Source of the DNA: an uncultured Muribaculaceae bacterium
Lineage (GTDB): Bacteria > Bacteroidota > Bacteroidia > Bacteroidales > Muribaculaceae
Direction: 5' to 3'
DNA length: 60,534 nt
Assembly (NCBI GenBank): GCA_910577355.1
Contig: CAJTMY010000013.1
Location: 1-60,534 of the forward strand
Positions within the stretch are counted from its first letter, which is position 1. Every line of letters begins with the position of its first letter. The notes below the pieces were generated by a model that did no database searches, was not told the origin of the DNA, and saw only the letters and a list, made by a program, of their open reading frames with translations. Below are positions 1-8,200 of the stretch, piece after piece. A program made the translations under genes and the position numbers.

Positions 1-86
1 TATAATGATGCTTAATTCAACTCAATTTTTATTTATTTCGATGCGGTTGCCATGGAATGAATCATATAAAATAGTTGTTGATTGAA

Positions 87-1538
87 TTAATTGTTATCAA
101 AAATTTCCCAATGACCGCCTTTTTTGGAGCCGATATAGCGGACAATCTCGGAGAGAGAAGCGAGTTCGCGCTCGATTGTTTTGGTTGCCACTCCAATAAT
201 AGCTGCAATCTCGGCTCTTGTGGTTTGGGGGTTCTCACTGATGAGGGCTATGATTCTCTGCTGGCGGTCGGTCAGTTTTTTAGCGACATTTTTAGCGACA
301 TTTTTAGCGACATTTTTAGCGACATCGGTGTTGTCGGTATATGTTAACCGTTGGATCGCGGACTTGAGGGGGAAGGTGACTGTGGCGATGGTGCGGTCGC
401 TTTCGATGGTTGGTTTGGTGCCGGTCAAGGTCTCCCAACTTGTGAGTTTGTTCATTCCATATCCGGCATTTTCGGCGATTCCGACGTAGCGGAAGAGTTT
501 GGCTATGGTTGGATTGCGCAGCTTAGAATATATCTTGCCGAGTATTTCGCTGACGGGCAGAGGAAAGGCGCCGCCGTTCATGAACTCAATATGGTCGGTA
601 TATACCCGAACACATGAGCGCAAAGAATCGAAGTGATCGCAGTGCATCACCATGTTTGCCAATGCCTCGCGAAGAACCTTGTATTGGCTTTCGTCTGTTG
701 TGGCGAAACCGTCATCTTTGATGTGTATCGGAGCATCGACAAGAGTACGAAAACGTCGCAGTATGATCTGTACGGCTTCCCAGATATTCTGCTGTTCCGG
801 GATGCGGTAAGTGTATCTTACTTCCGCCTGTTGAATTGTCGGGGCGGGAATTTCGATATAATCAACGCAGAAAGTTGGGACATAGCGCAATACATACGGT
901 GCTTTTCCAAACATCAGAAGACCTGCGTATGTGAGCAACCCTTTGTTTGTGATATTGACCTGTTCGCAGAACTCGGCATCACTGACATCGCGCAGATCCA
1001 CAAGATTGCTTGTCTCTCCAAGGGCGAACCGATAGTTGTGCAGGGTATCGAGGTTGAGCATCTCAATTCCTGAATCAGGAATTGTCTCCTCGGTTTTCTT
1101 TCCGAATGACTGATTGCGGAACATGGCGCGTATTTCCCCTTCAGTTGCCCTTTGGTCTCCGCTTCCCATACGGATAAACGTATTGGTGGGATTGCCGAAA
1201 TATACAGGCTTTGTCTCCACTTCCGGTATGTAGAAAGCGATCAGCTTGCCGCCGTCAACCGTGTATTGCTTGGAAATCGCAAAAATGGTGGTATTAAACT
1301 TGCCAGAACGCAGTGTGCCAAGGAAATCTTGTTCGAGTTTCTCTCTGTTATCCACACCTTGAATCTCGAACGTCTTGCCGGATTGCTTCACTCCAAGCAC
1401 AATCCAACCGCCGGAGGTATTGGAAAACGCGCTGACAGTCTCCCATATATTCTTCGGCAGTTCAGACTTCGCGGCCTTGACCTCGAAATCTTCCCATTCT
1501 ATGTCGCGCAGCCTCGCTGCAAGTTCCTGTTTCGTCAT
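87..1538 (-). CDS. AlbA_2/Schlafen-type DNA- or RNA-binding ATPase-like protein
   Basis: A 483-residue protein of the AlbA_2 plus HATPase_c_4 family (often annotated RecG-like transcriptional regulator). The AlbA_2 part spans about residues 8-130, with the family pattern of an early acidic FEVKAA segment and the SNTSGGWIVLGV motif near residue 40. A GHKL-like ATPase region follows at about 270-385, with EALANMVMHCDH as the N-box and NAGYGMNKL as a glycine motif. A C-terminal winged helix (about 425-480) ends the protein. Four KNVA units at about residues 405-421 form the linker between ATPase and winged helix. The start is supported by a -7 box just upstream. It lies in the same element as the integrase, so it is probably cargo (regulation or phage defence). 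The family assignment is firm; the role is unknown. Confidence 0.85.
   Translation of the reverse strand: MTKQELAARLRDIEWEDFEVKAAKSELPKNIWETVSAFSNTSGGWIVLGVKQSGKTFEIQGVDNREKLEQDFLGTLRSGKFNTTIFAISKQYTVDGGKLIAFYIPEVETKPVYFGNPTNTFIRMGSGDQRATEGEIRAMFRNQSFGKKTEETIPDSGIEMLNLDTLHNYRFALGETSNLVDLRDVSDAEFCEQVNITNKGLLTYAGLLMFGKAPYVLRYVPTFCVDYIEIPAPTIQQAEVRYTYRIPEQQNIWEAVQIILRRFRTLVDAPIHIKDDGFATTDESQYKVLREALANMVMHCDHFDSLRSCVRVYTDHIEFMNGGAFPLPVSEILGKIYSKLRNPTIAKLFRYVGIAENAGYGMNKLTSWETLTGTKPTIESDRTIATVTFPLKSAIQRLTYTDNTDVAKNVAKNVAKNVAKKLTDRQQRIIALISENPQTTRAEIAAIIGVATKTIERELASLSEIVRYIGSKKGGHWEIFDNN
277..324 (-). repeat. Four perfect 12-bp tandem repeats inside the AlbA_2 gene
   Basis: The unit TTTTTAGCGACA (plus strand) occurs four times without a mismatch at 277-288, 289-300, 301-312 and 313-324. 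It encodes repeated Lys-Asn-Val-Ala in the linker before the C-terminal winged helix. The unit length is a multiple of three, so slippage would change linker length without breaking the frame. Confidence 0.95.
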
Positions 1539-1545
1539 TCTAATG

Positions 1546-1577
1546 CAAAGTTAGTCAATTTTCGCCATTACGACAAT
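1546..1577 (-). promoter_or_regulatory. Bacteroidales promoter of the AlbA_2 gene
   Basis: Minus-strand TAACTTTG (1553-1546) matches the -7 consensus TAnnTTTG. ATTG at 1577-1574 sits at the expected -33 distance. Only 7 nt separate the -7 box from the ATG, so the transcript would have almost no leader. Confidence 0.65.
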
Positions 1578-1620
1578 AGCCATCAGGCATTTAGGACGAT
1601 TTAGTAATAAAAATTTTTCT

Positions 1621-1634
1621 CTCACGCGCGTGAG
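1621..1634. promoter_or_regulatory. Perfect 14-bp palindrome, possible operator
   Basis: CTCACGCGCGTGAG is fully self-complementary and lies about 45 bp upstream of the -33 region of the AlbA_2 gene. A dimeric regulator, perhaps the AlbA_2 protein itself through its winged helix, could bind here. This is inference from symmetry and position only. Confidence 0.4.
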
Positions 1635-1670
1635 TGGGAGAGAATATATTATTTATATCTATATAATATA

Positions 1671-1720
1671 TGTCCCCAAAAGTGTCCCCAAAGGTGTCCG
1701 TACATGTGCCCCCAAAAGTG
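1671..1720. repeat. Direct repeats of TGTCCCCAAA(A/G)GTG
   Basis: Copies lie at 1671-1684 and 1683-1696 (sharing two bases), with a third variant carrying one extra C at 1705-1720. They fall between the integrase stop and the AlbA_2 promoter. They could be recombinase or regulator sites; no function can be assigned. Confidence 0.6.
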
Positions 1721-1791
1721 GTGGAGAAGGTGGCGCAAAGTGCCTGTTTTTCCCTCCTGCCGTTGGAAAGACAGGAGGGAAAGGAATCAGA

Positions 1792-2916
1792 CTATTTGAG
1801 CAGGTTGAAGCCTTGGATTACACTGGTCTGGAGAACCTGGGCGTATTTCTCCGTCATTGTCACGTTGGAGTGGGCGAGCATCTTGCTCACGGTCTCGATA
1901 CCGACGCCTTTTGTCAAGGCCCAGGTCGCGAAAGTGTGCCGGCCGACGTGCATTGTCAGGTTGATGTGCAGATTCGCCATGCTCGCAATCAGCTTGAGCT
2001 GGTCGTTGCACTTCTGGTTGCTCGTAAGGTTGAGGTTGTAGTCATACTTGCGCAGTATGGCTATGGCCTTGGGGAGCAGCACTATGGTATATGGCATACC
2101 GGTTTTCAGGCGTTTGTCGCGTATGCAGTAGTCATCGCCCTGCATGAACACGTCGGATTTCTTGATCTTCACGAGGTCGGAGTAGGCAAGACCCGTGTAG
2201 CAGGAGAAGATGAACATATCGCGCACCTTCTCTGTCATGCCGTACAACTCCAGGGCCTCCACCCGGTCGCGCTCCTCCTCGGTGAGGAACTTTATCCCCT
2301 CCGATTTGCCGCGTGAGATCCTCATGCCGTCGTAGGGGTTGGCCTCCAGCTTCTCGAACTGGATGGCCTCTATTATATAGGGCTTCAGCCGCTTGTGGTA
2401 GCCGTGTACCGATGACTGGGCCGTGACGCGCTTCCGTATGAAATCGTCCCACAGTCGGATGTTCTTCGGCGTGAGGTCGCAGAAGAAGCGTATCAGCCCG
2501 AACTCCCGGAGGCATTTGAGCATGACGAGGTGTTGGCGGCGTGTTGATTCTGTCACTGGCCTCATGTAGATGCGCTCTTCGAGCCAGTCGAGGAAGCTGC
2601 CCGACGAGCCCTGCACCTTTGTTTTCTTCACCTTTTTGAGAAGGGAAAAGTCGTACTCTCCCTTCTTTGAGGCGATGGTCGCCATTTTCTCGTGCAGACC
2701 GTCATAGACGCGGCGGATCTGCTCGTTGAGCCTGTCGGCCTCGGGATGGTTGACAACCTCCCTGCCGCTCCACTGCTGTTTGAGGACTGCGACACCGGTG
2801 GAGAGCCGGACGCGCTCGCGGTTGTACGACACCTCTATTTCAACGGTGCCCGGATTGACTGCGGACGCTTTCTTGCGGCGGTCGAAAATCACTTTGATCT
2901 GGGGTATTCCTGCCAT
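1792..2916 (-). CDS. int: Tyrosine recombinase (integrase) of a tRNA-Arg integrated element
   Basis: A 374-residue site-specific integrase with an N-terminal arm-binding region (about 1-95), a SAM-like core-binding domain (about 100-200) and a catalytic domain (about 210-374). The visible catalytic residues are the lysine in RLKTG, His323 and Arg326 in HVGRHT, His349 in LAHSN and the nucleophile Tyr358 in TEKYAQ. The first conserved arginine, usually in TGLR, is replaced by Ala in CYTGLAYSDL; loss of this arginine is known in Bacteroides element integrases such as IntDOT. The gene points away from the tRNA-Arg gene, with the repeat-rich att region between them. It should catalyse integration and, with an excision factor not seen here, excision. 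Start at the first ATG; no good -7 box was found. Confidence 0.93.
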   Translation of the reverse strand: MAGIPQIKVIFDRRKKASAVNPGTVEIEVSYNRERVRLSTGVAVLKQQWSGREVVNHPEADRLNEQIRRVYDGLHEKMATIASKKGEYDFSLLKKVKKTKVQGSSGSFLDWLEERIYMRPVTESTRRQHLVMLKCLREFGLIRFFCDLTPKNIRLWDDFIRKRVTAQSSVHGYHKRLKPYIIEAIQFEKLEANPYDGMRISRGKSEGIKFLTEEERDRVEALELYGMTEKVRDMFIFSCYTGLAYSDLVKIKKSDVFMQGDDYCIRDKRLKTGMPYTIVLLPKAIAILRKYDYNLNLTSNQKCNDQLKLIASMANLHINLTMHVGRHTFATWALTKGVGIETVSKMLAHSNVTMTEKYAQVLQTSVIQGFNLLK

Positions 2917-2958
2917 AATCTGATGGTATTAAGGGTGATACATTGTTTTCGGTGGGGT

Positions 2959-2986
2959 TGTGGTACACGAAAAAGCGTGTACCACA
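2959..2986. repeat. Perfect 11-bp inverted repeat of the arm motif
   Basis: TGTGGTACACG (2959-2969) and CGTGTACCACA (2976-2986) are exact reverse complements separated by 6 nt. Two more direct copies, TGTACCACA at 2999-3007 and GTGTACCACA at 3009-3018, follow. The site is about 43 bp upstream of the integrase start, so it could also regulate int. Confidence 0.9.
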
Positions 2987-3180
2987 CGGCTTGGAAAATG
3001 TACCACAGGTGTACCACACACCATTTTAACGCCATCTAAGAGTGCGGTGTTGCCACCCCTGAATCTTTTGGAATGATTTAGCACAAAATAGTAGGAACCA
3101 ACGATTTGACCCAATGAACGGCCTCCGAAATCCATATTGGAATCGGCGGTCATACAGGTGTCTGATATTGGATGGAAATG

Positions 3181-3230
3181 TTGGTACATTTGTGGTACAT
3201 TTTTGTGGTACATCCACGAAATTTGTACCA
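3181..3230. repeat. Second cluster of the arm motif, opposite orientation
   Basis: TTGGTACA (3181-3188), TGTGGTACAT (3191-3200), TGTGGTACAT (3204-3213) and TTGTACCA (3223-3230). Most copies face the 2999-3018 copies across 160 bp, which suggests paired binding by a bending recombinase complex. Confidence 0.85.
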
Positions 3231-3238
3231 AAGATAAC

Positions 3239-3305
3239 GTGCTAAATCGAAACTAACAAATGCTATAATAGGCTACGGGCTGAAAATGGCATGAGTGCTA
3301 AATCG
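3239..3305. repeat. Direct repeat GTGCTAAATCG
   Basis: Exact 11-bp copies at 3239-3249 and 3295-3305, 56 bp apart, with a weaker TTGCTAAACG at 3329-3338. They lie nearer the tRNA than the arm motif and may bind an excision factor or a host protein. Inference only. Confidence 0.7.
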
Positions 3306-3394
3306 TTCCAAATCAAAGTATTACCAAATTGCTAAACGCTGGCGCAGTGACAGTTACGGACAAGAAAAAGAGCCACTTTTCAGTGACCCTTCAG

Positions 3395-3468
3395 TGATCC
3401 AGTTGGGATTCGAACCCAAGACCCACAGCTTAGAAGGCTGTTGCTCTATCCAGCTGAGCTACTGAACC
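3395..3468 (-). tRNA. tRNA-Arg (anticodon TCT)
   Basis: A 74-nt cloverleaf. The acceptor stem GGTTCAG (5' end at 3468) pairs with CTGGATC, followed by discriminator A at 3395. The anticodon arm is ACAGC-CTTCTAA-GCTGT with anticodon TCT. The T arm carries GGTTCGAATCC. CCA is not encoded. The 3' end points at the integrase, so this gene is the probable attachment site. Confidence 0.95.
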
Positions 3469-3479
3469 GTTTTGCGGTG

Positions 3480-3511
3480 CAAAATTAGTGTATTTTTCGC
3501 AATTTTGCAAA
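3480..3511 (-). promoter_or_regulatory. Promoter of tRNA-Arg
   Basis: Minus-strand TTTG (3511-3508), a 20-nt spacer, then TAATTTTG (3487-3480), 11 nt before the mature tRNA 5' end. Both elements match the Bacteroides consensus exactly. Confidence 0.8.
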
Positions 3512-3521
3512 TCCGCACATA

Positions 3522-4592
3522 TCAAATGCCCATAAGGTCGCGGTAGATGTCGAGCGCTGATCGGATTTCGTCATCGGTGAGTTGTTGATCCACGCGCACG
3601 TCGCCTACGTCGGCAAGCAGTGTGAAGGCTACCGCTCCGGGCTGTGTATTCTTCTTGTCGGCGGCCATATAGGCGAGCAGCTCGGGATAGTCATCGCAGG
3701 TGAAGGAGAAGGCATTGTAGTTGGTACGGACGTATGCGGCGAAGGTATGCAGCACATCGGAGGGGAAGCCGAGTTTGAGATGTGAAAGCACAAGGCTTAT
3801 CACGAGTCCCTGCGCCACAGCGAAGCCGTGGGCTATTGGCGACTGCCGCTTCATCGCCAGCGACTCGAAAGCATGGCCTGCGGTATGCCCGAGGTTGAGA
3901 GCCTTGCGTATGCCGGTCTCGCGGAAGTCGGCATCCACTATGCGTGCCTTTGTATGCACGGTGCTCTCGATAAGCGGCAATAGTGTGTCGGGATTGAACA
4001 TGGGATAGACCACGCTGTAATTCAGCAGTTTTGACAGCTCGTCGCGGTTCTCGAGCAGGGCGTGCTTGAGCATTTCGGCATAGCCCGACAGGAGCTGTTG
4101 CTGCGGGAGAGTAACAAAGAATCCGGTGGATATGATCGATGCCTCCGGCTCGGTGAATGTGCCTATCTCGTTTTTGTATCCGTTGAAGTTTATGCCAGTC
4201 TTACCTCCCACCGACGCATCCACTGCACCAAGAAGCGTGGTGGGCACGTTGATGACGCGCATACCGCGCTTGAATGTCGCGGCAGCAAACCCTCCGAGGT
4301 CGGTCACAACTCCGCCGCCAACGTTGATTATCACAGCACCGCGTGTGGCTCCGGCCTCATGCAGCGCGTTCCATACGGCCTGTACATTGTCGAGATCCTT
4401 GTGTATCTCTCCTGCCTTTATCACGATTTTACGCGCGCCGGCAGCAGCCTTCGACTGCTCGACCAGCGCCGGCATCACACACTCGGCTGTATTTGAATCG
4501 GCAAGGACAAAGACCTGAGGATTGCCGAGATCGGCCACAAGTGTATCGAGAGCCTCGCCGACGAGGTTGGTAAAGATAAGTTTCTGTGTCAT
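3522..4592 (-). CDS. aroB: 3-dehydroquinate synthase
   Basis: A 356-residue enzyme of the shikimate pathway that converts DAHP to 3-dehydroquinate with NAD and a divalent metal, in the cytoplasm. Diagnostic segments are GGGVVTDLGGFAA (dinucleotide-binding part), VPTTLLGAVDASVGGKTGIN (substrate site) and LNLGHTAGHAFE with HGFAVAQG, which carry the metal-binding histidines and glutamate. Length is normal for the family. It is the last gene of a leftward operon, 14 bp after the HAD gene; the tRNA-Arg promoter lies just beyond its stop. Confidence 0.97.
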   Translation of the reverse strand: MTQKLIFTNLVGEALDTLVADLGNPQVFVLADSNTAECVMPALVEQSKAAAGARKIVIKAGEIHKDLDNVQAVWNALHEAGATRGAVIINVGGGVVTDLGGFAAATFKRGMRVINVPTTLLGAVDASVGGKTGINFNGYKNEIGTFTEPEASIISTGFFVTLPQQQLLSGYAEMLKHALLENRDELSKLLNYSVVYPMFNPDTLLPLIESTVHTKARIVDADFRETGIRKALNLGHTAGHAFESLAMKRQSPIAHGFAVAQGLVISLVLSHLKLGFPSDVLHTFAAYVRTNYNAFSFTCDDYPELLAYMAADKKNTQPGAVAFTLLADVGDVRVDQQLTDDEIRSALDIYRDLMGI

Positions 4593-4606
4593 TTTGAAAA
4601 AAGTTT

Positions 4607-5296
4607 CTATTGCTTATCTAACAAGCGGGAGATGTTTTCGGCACACTCGATCATGGAATTATACACAACATCGGCACCGGCATGCGAAAGTTCGGCCTCG
4701 GGTATCGGCCCTGTGACCACTCCTACGGTGTACAGCCCGGCCGCGTGCGACGACATTACGCCGAGAGGCGCGTTGTCGACGCCGATGGCCTCGGAGGCCG
4801 ATACGCCCGCCAGATCAAGCCCGCGCAGATATGGCTCGGGGTGAGGCTTGCCGTGCGTCACAGACGCCGATGTGACACGGCGCGTGGCCGGAAAGGCATC
4901 GGGATAGTCGCGGTCGAGGCGGTCGAGCAACGAATTCTGCCCGGAGCCGGTGACAAGCACGGTAATGATGCCGCGCCGTTGCAGTTCACGCACCATATCC
5001 CGGGCGCCGGGCATAACCGAGACAGGCGGTTGCTCCATGAAAAATTTCTTTTTCAATGCATAAAGCTCTATTTTCTCGGCTTCGGTGGCCGGGCGCCCAT
5101 ATCGCTCCCGTATTTTGTGGTCGATCATCCATGCACCGGTGCAGCCCTCATGCAGAAAAAATTCCTCGGGACGCGCCTCGATGCCTGCATGCCGCATCAC
5201 CTGCACCCATGCCCGGGCATGATTGGGCATCGAATCATACAGTATGCCGTCCATATCGATAAGGGCGACCTTGATATGCAGTCTATTGTTCATCAT
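4607..5296 (-). CDS. HAD-superfamily hydrolase, phosphoglucomutase/phosphatase-like
   Basis: A 229-residue HAD subfamily I protein. Motif I is DMDGILYDS (nucleophile and acid/base aspartates), motif II is the Thr in VLVTGSG, motif III contains the Lys of GKPHPEPY, and motif IV is reduced to GVDNAPLG, where one acidic residue is kept and the second is Asn. The MPNHARAW cap segment after motif I resembles beta-phosphoglucomutase-type phosphatases. Its first 14 bp overlap the end of the AsmA gene, indicating coupled translation. The substrate cannot be read from sequence; a small sugar or nucleotide phosphate is likely for this family. Confidence 0.85.
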   Translation of the reverse strand: MMNNRLHIKVALIDMDGILYDSMPNHARAWVQVMRHAGIEARPEEFFLHEGCTGAWMIDHKIRERYGRPATEAEKIELYALKKKFFMEQPPVSVMPGARDMVRELQRRGIITVLVTGSGQNSLLDRLDRDYPDAFPATRRVTSASVTHGKPHPEPYLRGLDLAGVSASEAIGVDNAPLGVMSSHAAGLYTVGVVTGPIPEAELSHAGADVVYNSMIECAENISRLLDKQ

Positions 5297-8200
5297 TTTC
5301 GGGTTTTACAGCATCTACGGCTTGTTTTTCAGCCTTTTTGCTCTTTTTGTTCTTTTTACGGCCCTTTTTCTTGTCTTTGTCGGGCACAGCGGGCTGCTCC
5401 GGTGCGGGAATAAGCCCCTCGCGTATAAGCACAAGCGAGTCGGCGCGGGTTATCGTATCGGCATTGAGATCGATCTGCGATGCGGTAGGCGTCGCGGCTA
5501 TATTGAGGGAGGCGAATCGCGAATTAGCCACACCGCGGCGGAATACATTCTCGAGTTGCGCGAGAAGATTCACCCTCGTGGTATCGACTATGCCTATACT
5601 ACGCGCCACCTCCCTTTCGTTGAGATGCGCCTTGCCGAGCCGTACCTTGTATTTGTCTGGATTGCCCTTGATATTGACGCCGAATTTGAACGGCAGCGGC
5701 GATTTCAGCACGGCTATATGATAGTCGAAGTTGAGAGCCAGATCGTTGTATCCCTGCACGCCGAGCCTGTATCGGTCAAGGTCAAAGATGAAGGGATAGA
5801 TACGCATGGTGTTGTCGCGCACGGTCATCTCTACATTCATGTGCTTGATCAGGTTATCCTGTTTATCCTTGAACATAAGCCACTTGCCTATATTGCGATA
5901 TGTTTCCTGATCGATAAGGCGCAACGAATCGCCGCTGATACGGACAGCGGCGGCGAGCGTGGGCAGAACGAGGTTCATGCCGCTGTCGATGTCGCACGTC
6001 GCGGCCACATCGGCATCTATTATGCCGGAAAAGTCGCGCAACAGAGGCATTATGGAGTCGAGCGCAGGCATAAGACGGGTGAAACGCTGTATGTTGAAAT
6101 CCTCAACCTGCAGGCCGAAGCCGAATTTGAGATCGCGGGCCGACGGCGCCGAATACAGAGCCGACAGGCCGATTGAACCGACATCCGACCGTGCCTTTAG
6201 ATCGTGCAGATTCAACGCCCCCTGCGAAGCGAGCATGCTGCCCGACAGATCATGAAACAACAGGTCGGAATACAATATATTGGCTGCACGCACTTTTATA
6301 TCGGCCTCGATATTGCGCGGTATCAGCAGCGGCGCCATCGAGTCGGGCGAATTCTCCACGATACGACCCATCTCGCGTTCGAATGCCTCGTCCGATTCAT
6401 CCTCGGCAGCCTCGAGCGCCTGAATGCTGAAATCTCGGTGCCCCTCCTCATTGCGCCGTGCCGCATAGGCCGAACCAGCAAAAGCGGTGCCGGCCAGCTC
6501 GTTGACATCGATAGTGTCGCTCAGAAGCTCGAAATTGAGCTTAAGTGGCGAGCGGTAGCCACGCGACGTGAAACCGCGCTTGAGGTTGGATATCACACCC
6601 GACATCTGGAAGTCGCTCGAGCCAGCCTTGTATCTCACATTTGTGAGGATAATCGAGTCGTTGCTGAACTCCACATTGAAATCGCGCACGCGGTTGCGCA
6701 AAGGGAAAAAGTGAGTGAACAGCCCGGCACGCCGCGCCTTGAGAGTGCCGTGAATATCCCATCCGAGCAGCATGCGGCGCACGAGTCTCGACGTGCCCCA
6801 GTCTATTATCTCGGTCTCTTCGGCAGTATACTGCGGATGTATGCGCGGATATCGGCTCCGTACCTTGTCGCGCTGAATCTCAATGGCACGCTTGTATACC
6901 GAATCTACCGGCATGTCGGGATATGTCCGTGCTATCGAATCTGCAATGTGCTTTATCACCCCGGGTATCTTGCGTGGCGGAAGCTTTACGGCCGATGTAT
7001 GGATCTCGGCACCCGAGAGCATGAATCGCGTTGTGGGCGAACCGGTCGACATCCTGCGCACATCCATGTCGAGCGCGAGCACGGGCTGCCGGGCATTGCC
7101 TTTGTAGCGCTGCATTGTCACTCTGCCCTTGGCATCCCTCATATTGAACAATATTGAGTCGCCGAGCACGGTAAGGCCGAGTGTTCCTATGCTTATACCG
7201 CCTCCCATAGGTATGACAAGCGTAGTGTCGGACGACGGCCTTTTGTTGCTCACCCCCACACCGAGGCTAAGATCGGACACTTTCACCGAGTACTGCGTGT
7301 GCAATACATCGGCCGAATCCACTTTTATGACCGCCGACAGCATCGAATCGGTATTTGCAGGCATATGCGTGCCGAACGTAAGATCGGCACGGTGGACTGT
7401 AACCAGATTGGCCGTATCGGACGACAGATAATACAGATCGTGCCCCGTAAGCTTTCCGGAAAGGTGTATACGGTGGAAATTGTCGGAATTGAACATCGAC
7501 TGCCGCGCGGTGAATTTCAGCCCGGTAGTCACATGTCCGCTTATGAATCCGCGAGCCATCTCGCGCACCTGCGGCGGCAGGAGACTCAGACTTGTGGATC
7601 CGTCCACCCTACCCTCGAGCAGCGCGTCGTCGAGCACCTTGGATGCACGGATATTAATGGTGAGATCAGTGGCCGGGCCGGCCACGTTCAGATCTTCCAC
7701 CTCGAATACGGCATCGTTGATGTCGTTGCCGTGCAGAAATGCCCGCAGCGTGCCGCTCACGTTGCGGAAGCGGGCCGCACCATATCGCAAAGTTCCCGGC
7801 AGAATACGGCACACCACATCGGCCGACGGCACGGAATCGCTCGTAAGATTGAAAGGGGCGGTGGATCGCACCTCCAGTCCCACCGCCGATTCGGCAAACA
7901 ACCTGCCTTCGCCCAGACCGTACCGAAGCCGCAACAAGTCGGGGATCACCGATATGATGCTGTCGAGCGGCACCGGATCTACCGTCATGTTGTAATCGCG
8001 CACCACTATATCACGGCCAAAGTCGACAGATGCCGAAGCCGTAGCGCTGATAAAGCCTGCACGCAAACGGAAGTTCTCGAGCCTCAGCCCGGTGGGTTTA
8101 GCCGGATTCCATCCCAAATTGCCGTTCACGCCGAAGCGCAGATTATCCATATTATACAGATCAAGCGCCGGAGTGCGGATGTCTCCCCCGATATCCAGAT

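Larger units (their letters stand above)
2917..3394. other. Repeat-rich att arm region between integrase and tRNA-Arg
   Basis: This 478-bp gap has no convincing gene. It holds at least seven copies of a TGTACCACA/TGTGGTACA-type 9-10-mer in two opposed clusters (2959-3018 and 3181-3230) and a second repeat family GTGCTAAATCG (3239-3249, 3295-3305, partial at 3329-3338). The arrangement, beside an integrase and ending in a tRNA 3' end, is what is expected of the attR side of an integrated element. Open frames through it are repeat artefacts. Confidence 0.6.

Noticed and set aside
12..90. AT-rich inverted repeat (TTAATTCAA / TTGAATTAA) at the left edge
   Set aside because: The loop is about 60 nt and the arms are pure low-complexity AT; it overlaps the AlbA_2 stop and may be chance.
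277..324. CRISPR-like array
   Set aside because: The 12-bp units are directly adjacent without spacers and encode protein.
2929..3231. 100-codon minus-strand frame beginning near the repeat clusters
   Set aside because: Its protein is made from the TGTACCACA repeats (repeated MYHKN/VPQMY), has no promoter or family match and overlaps the att region.
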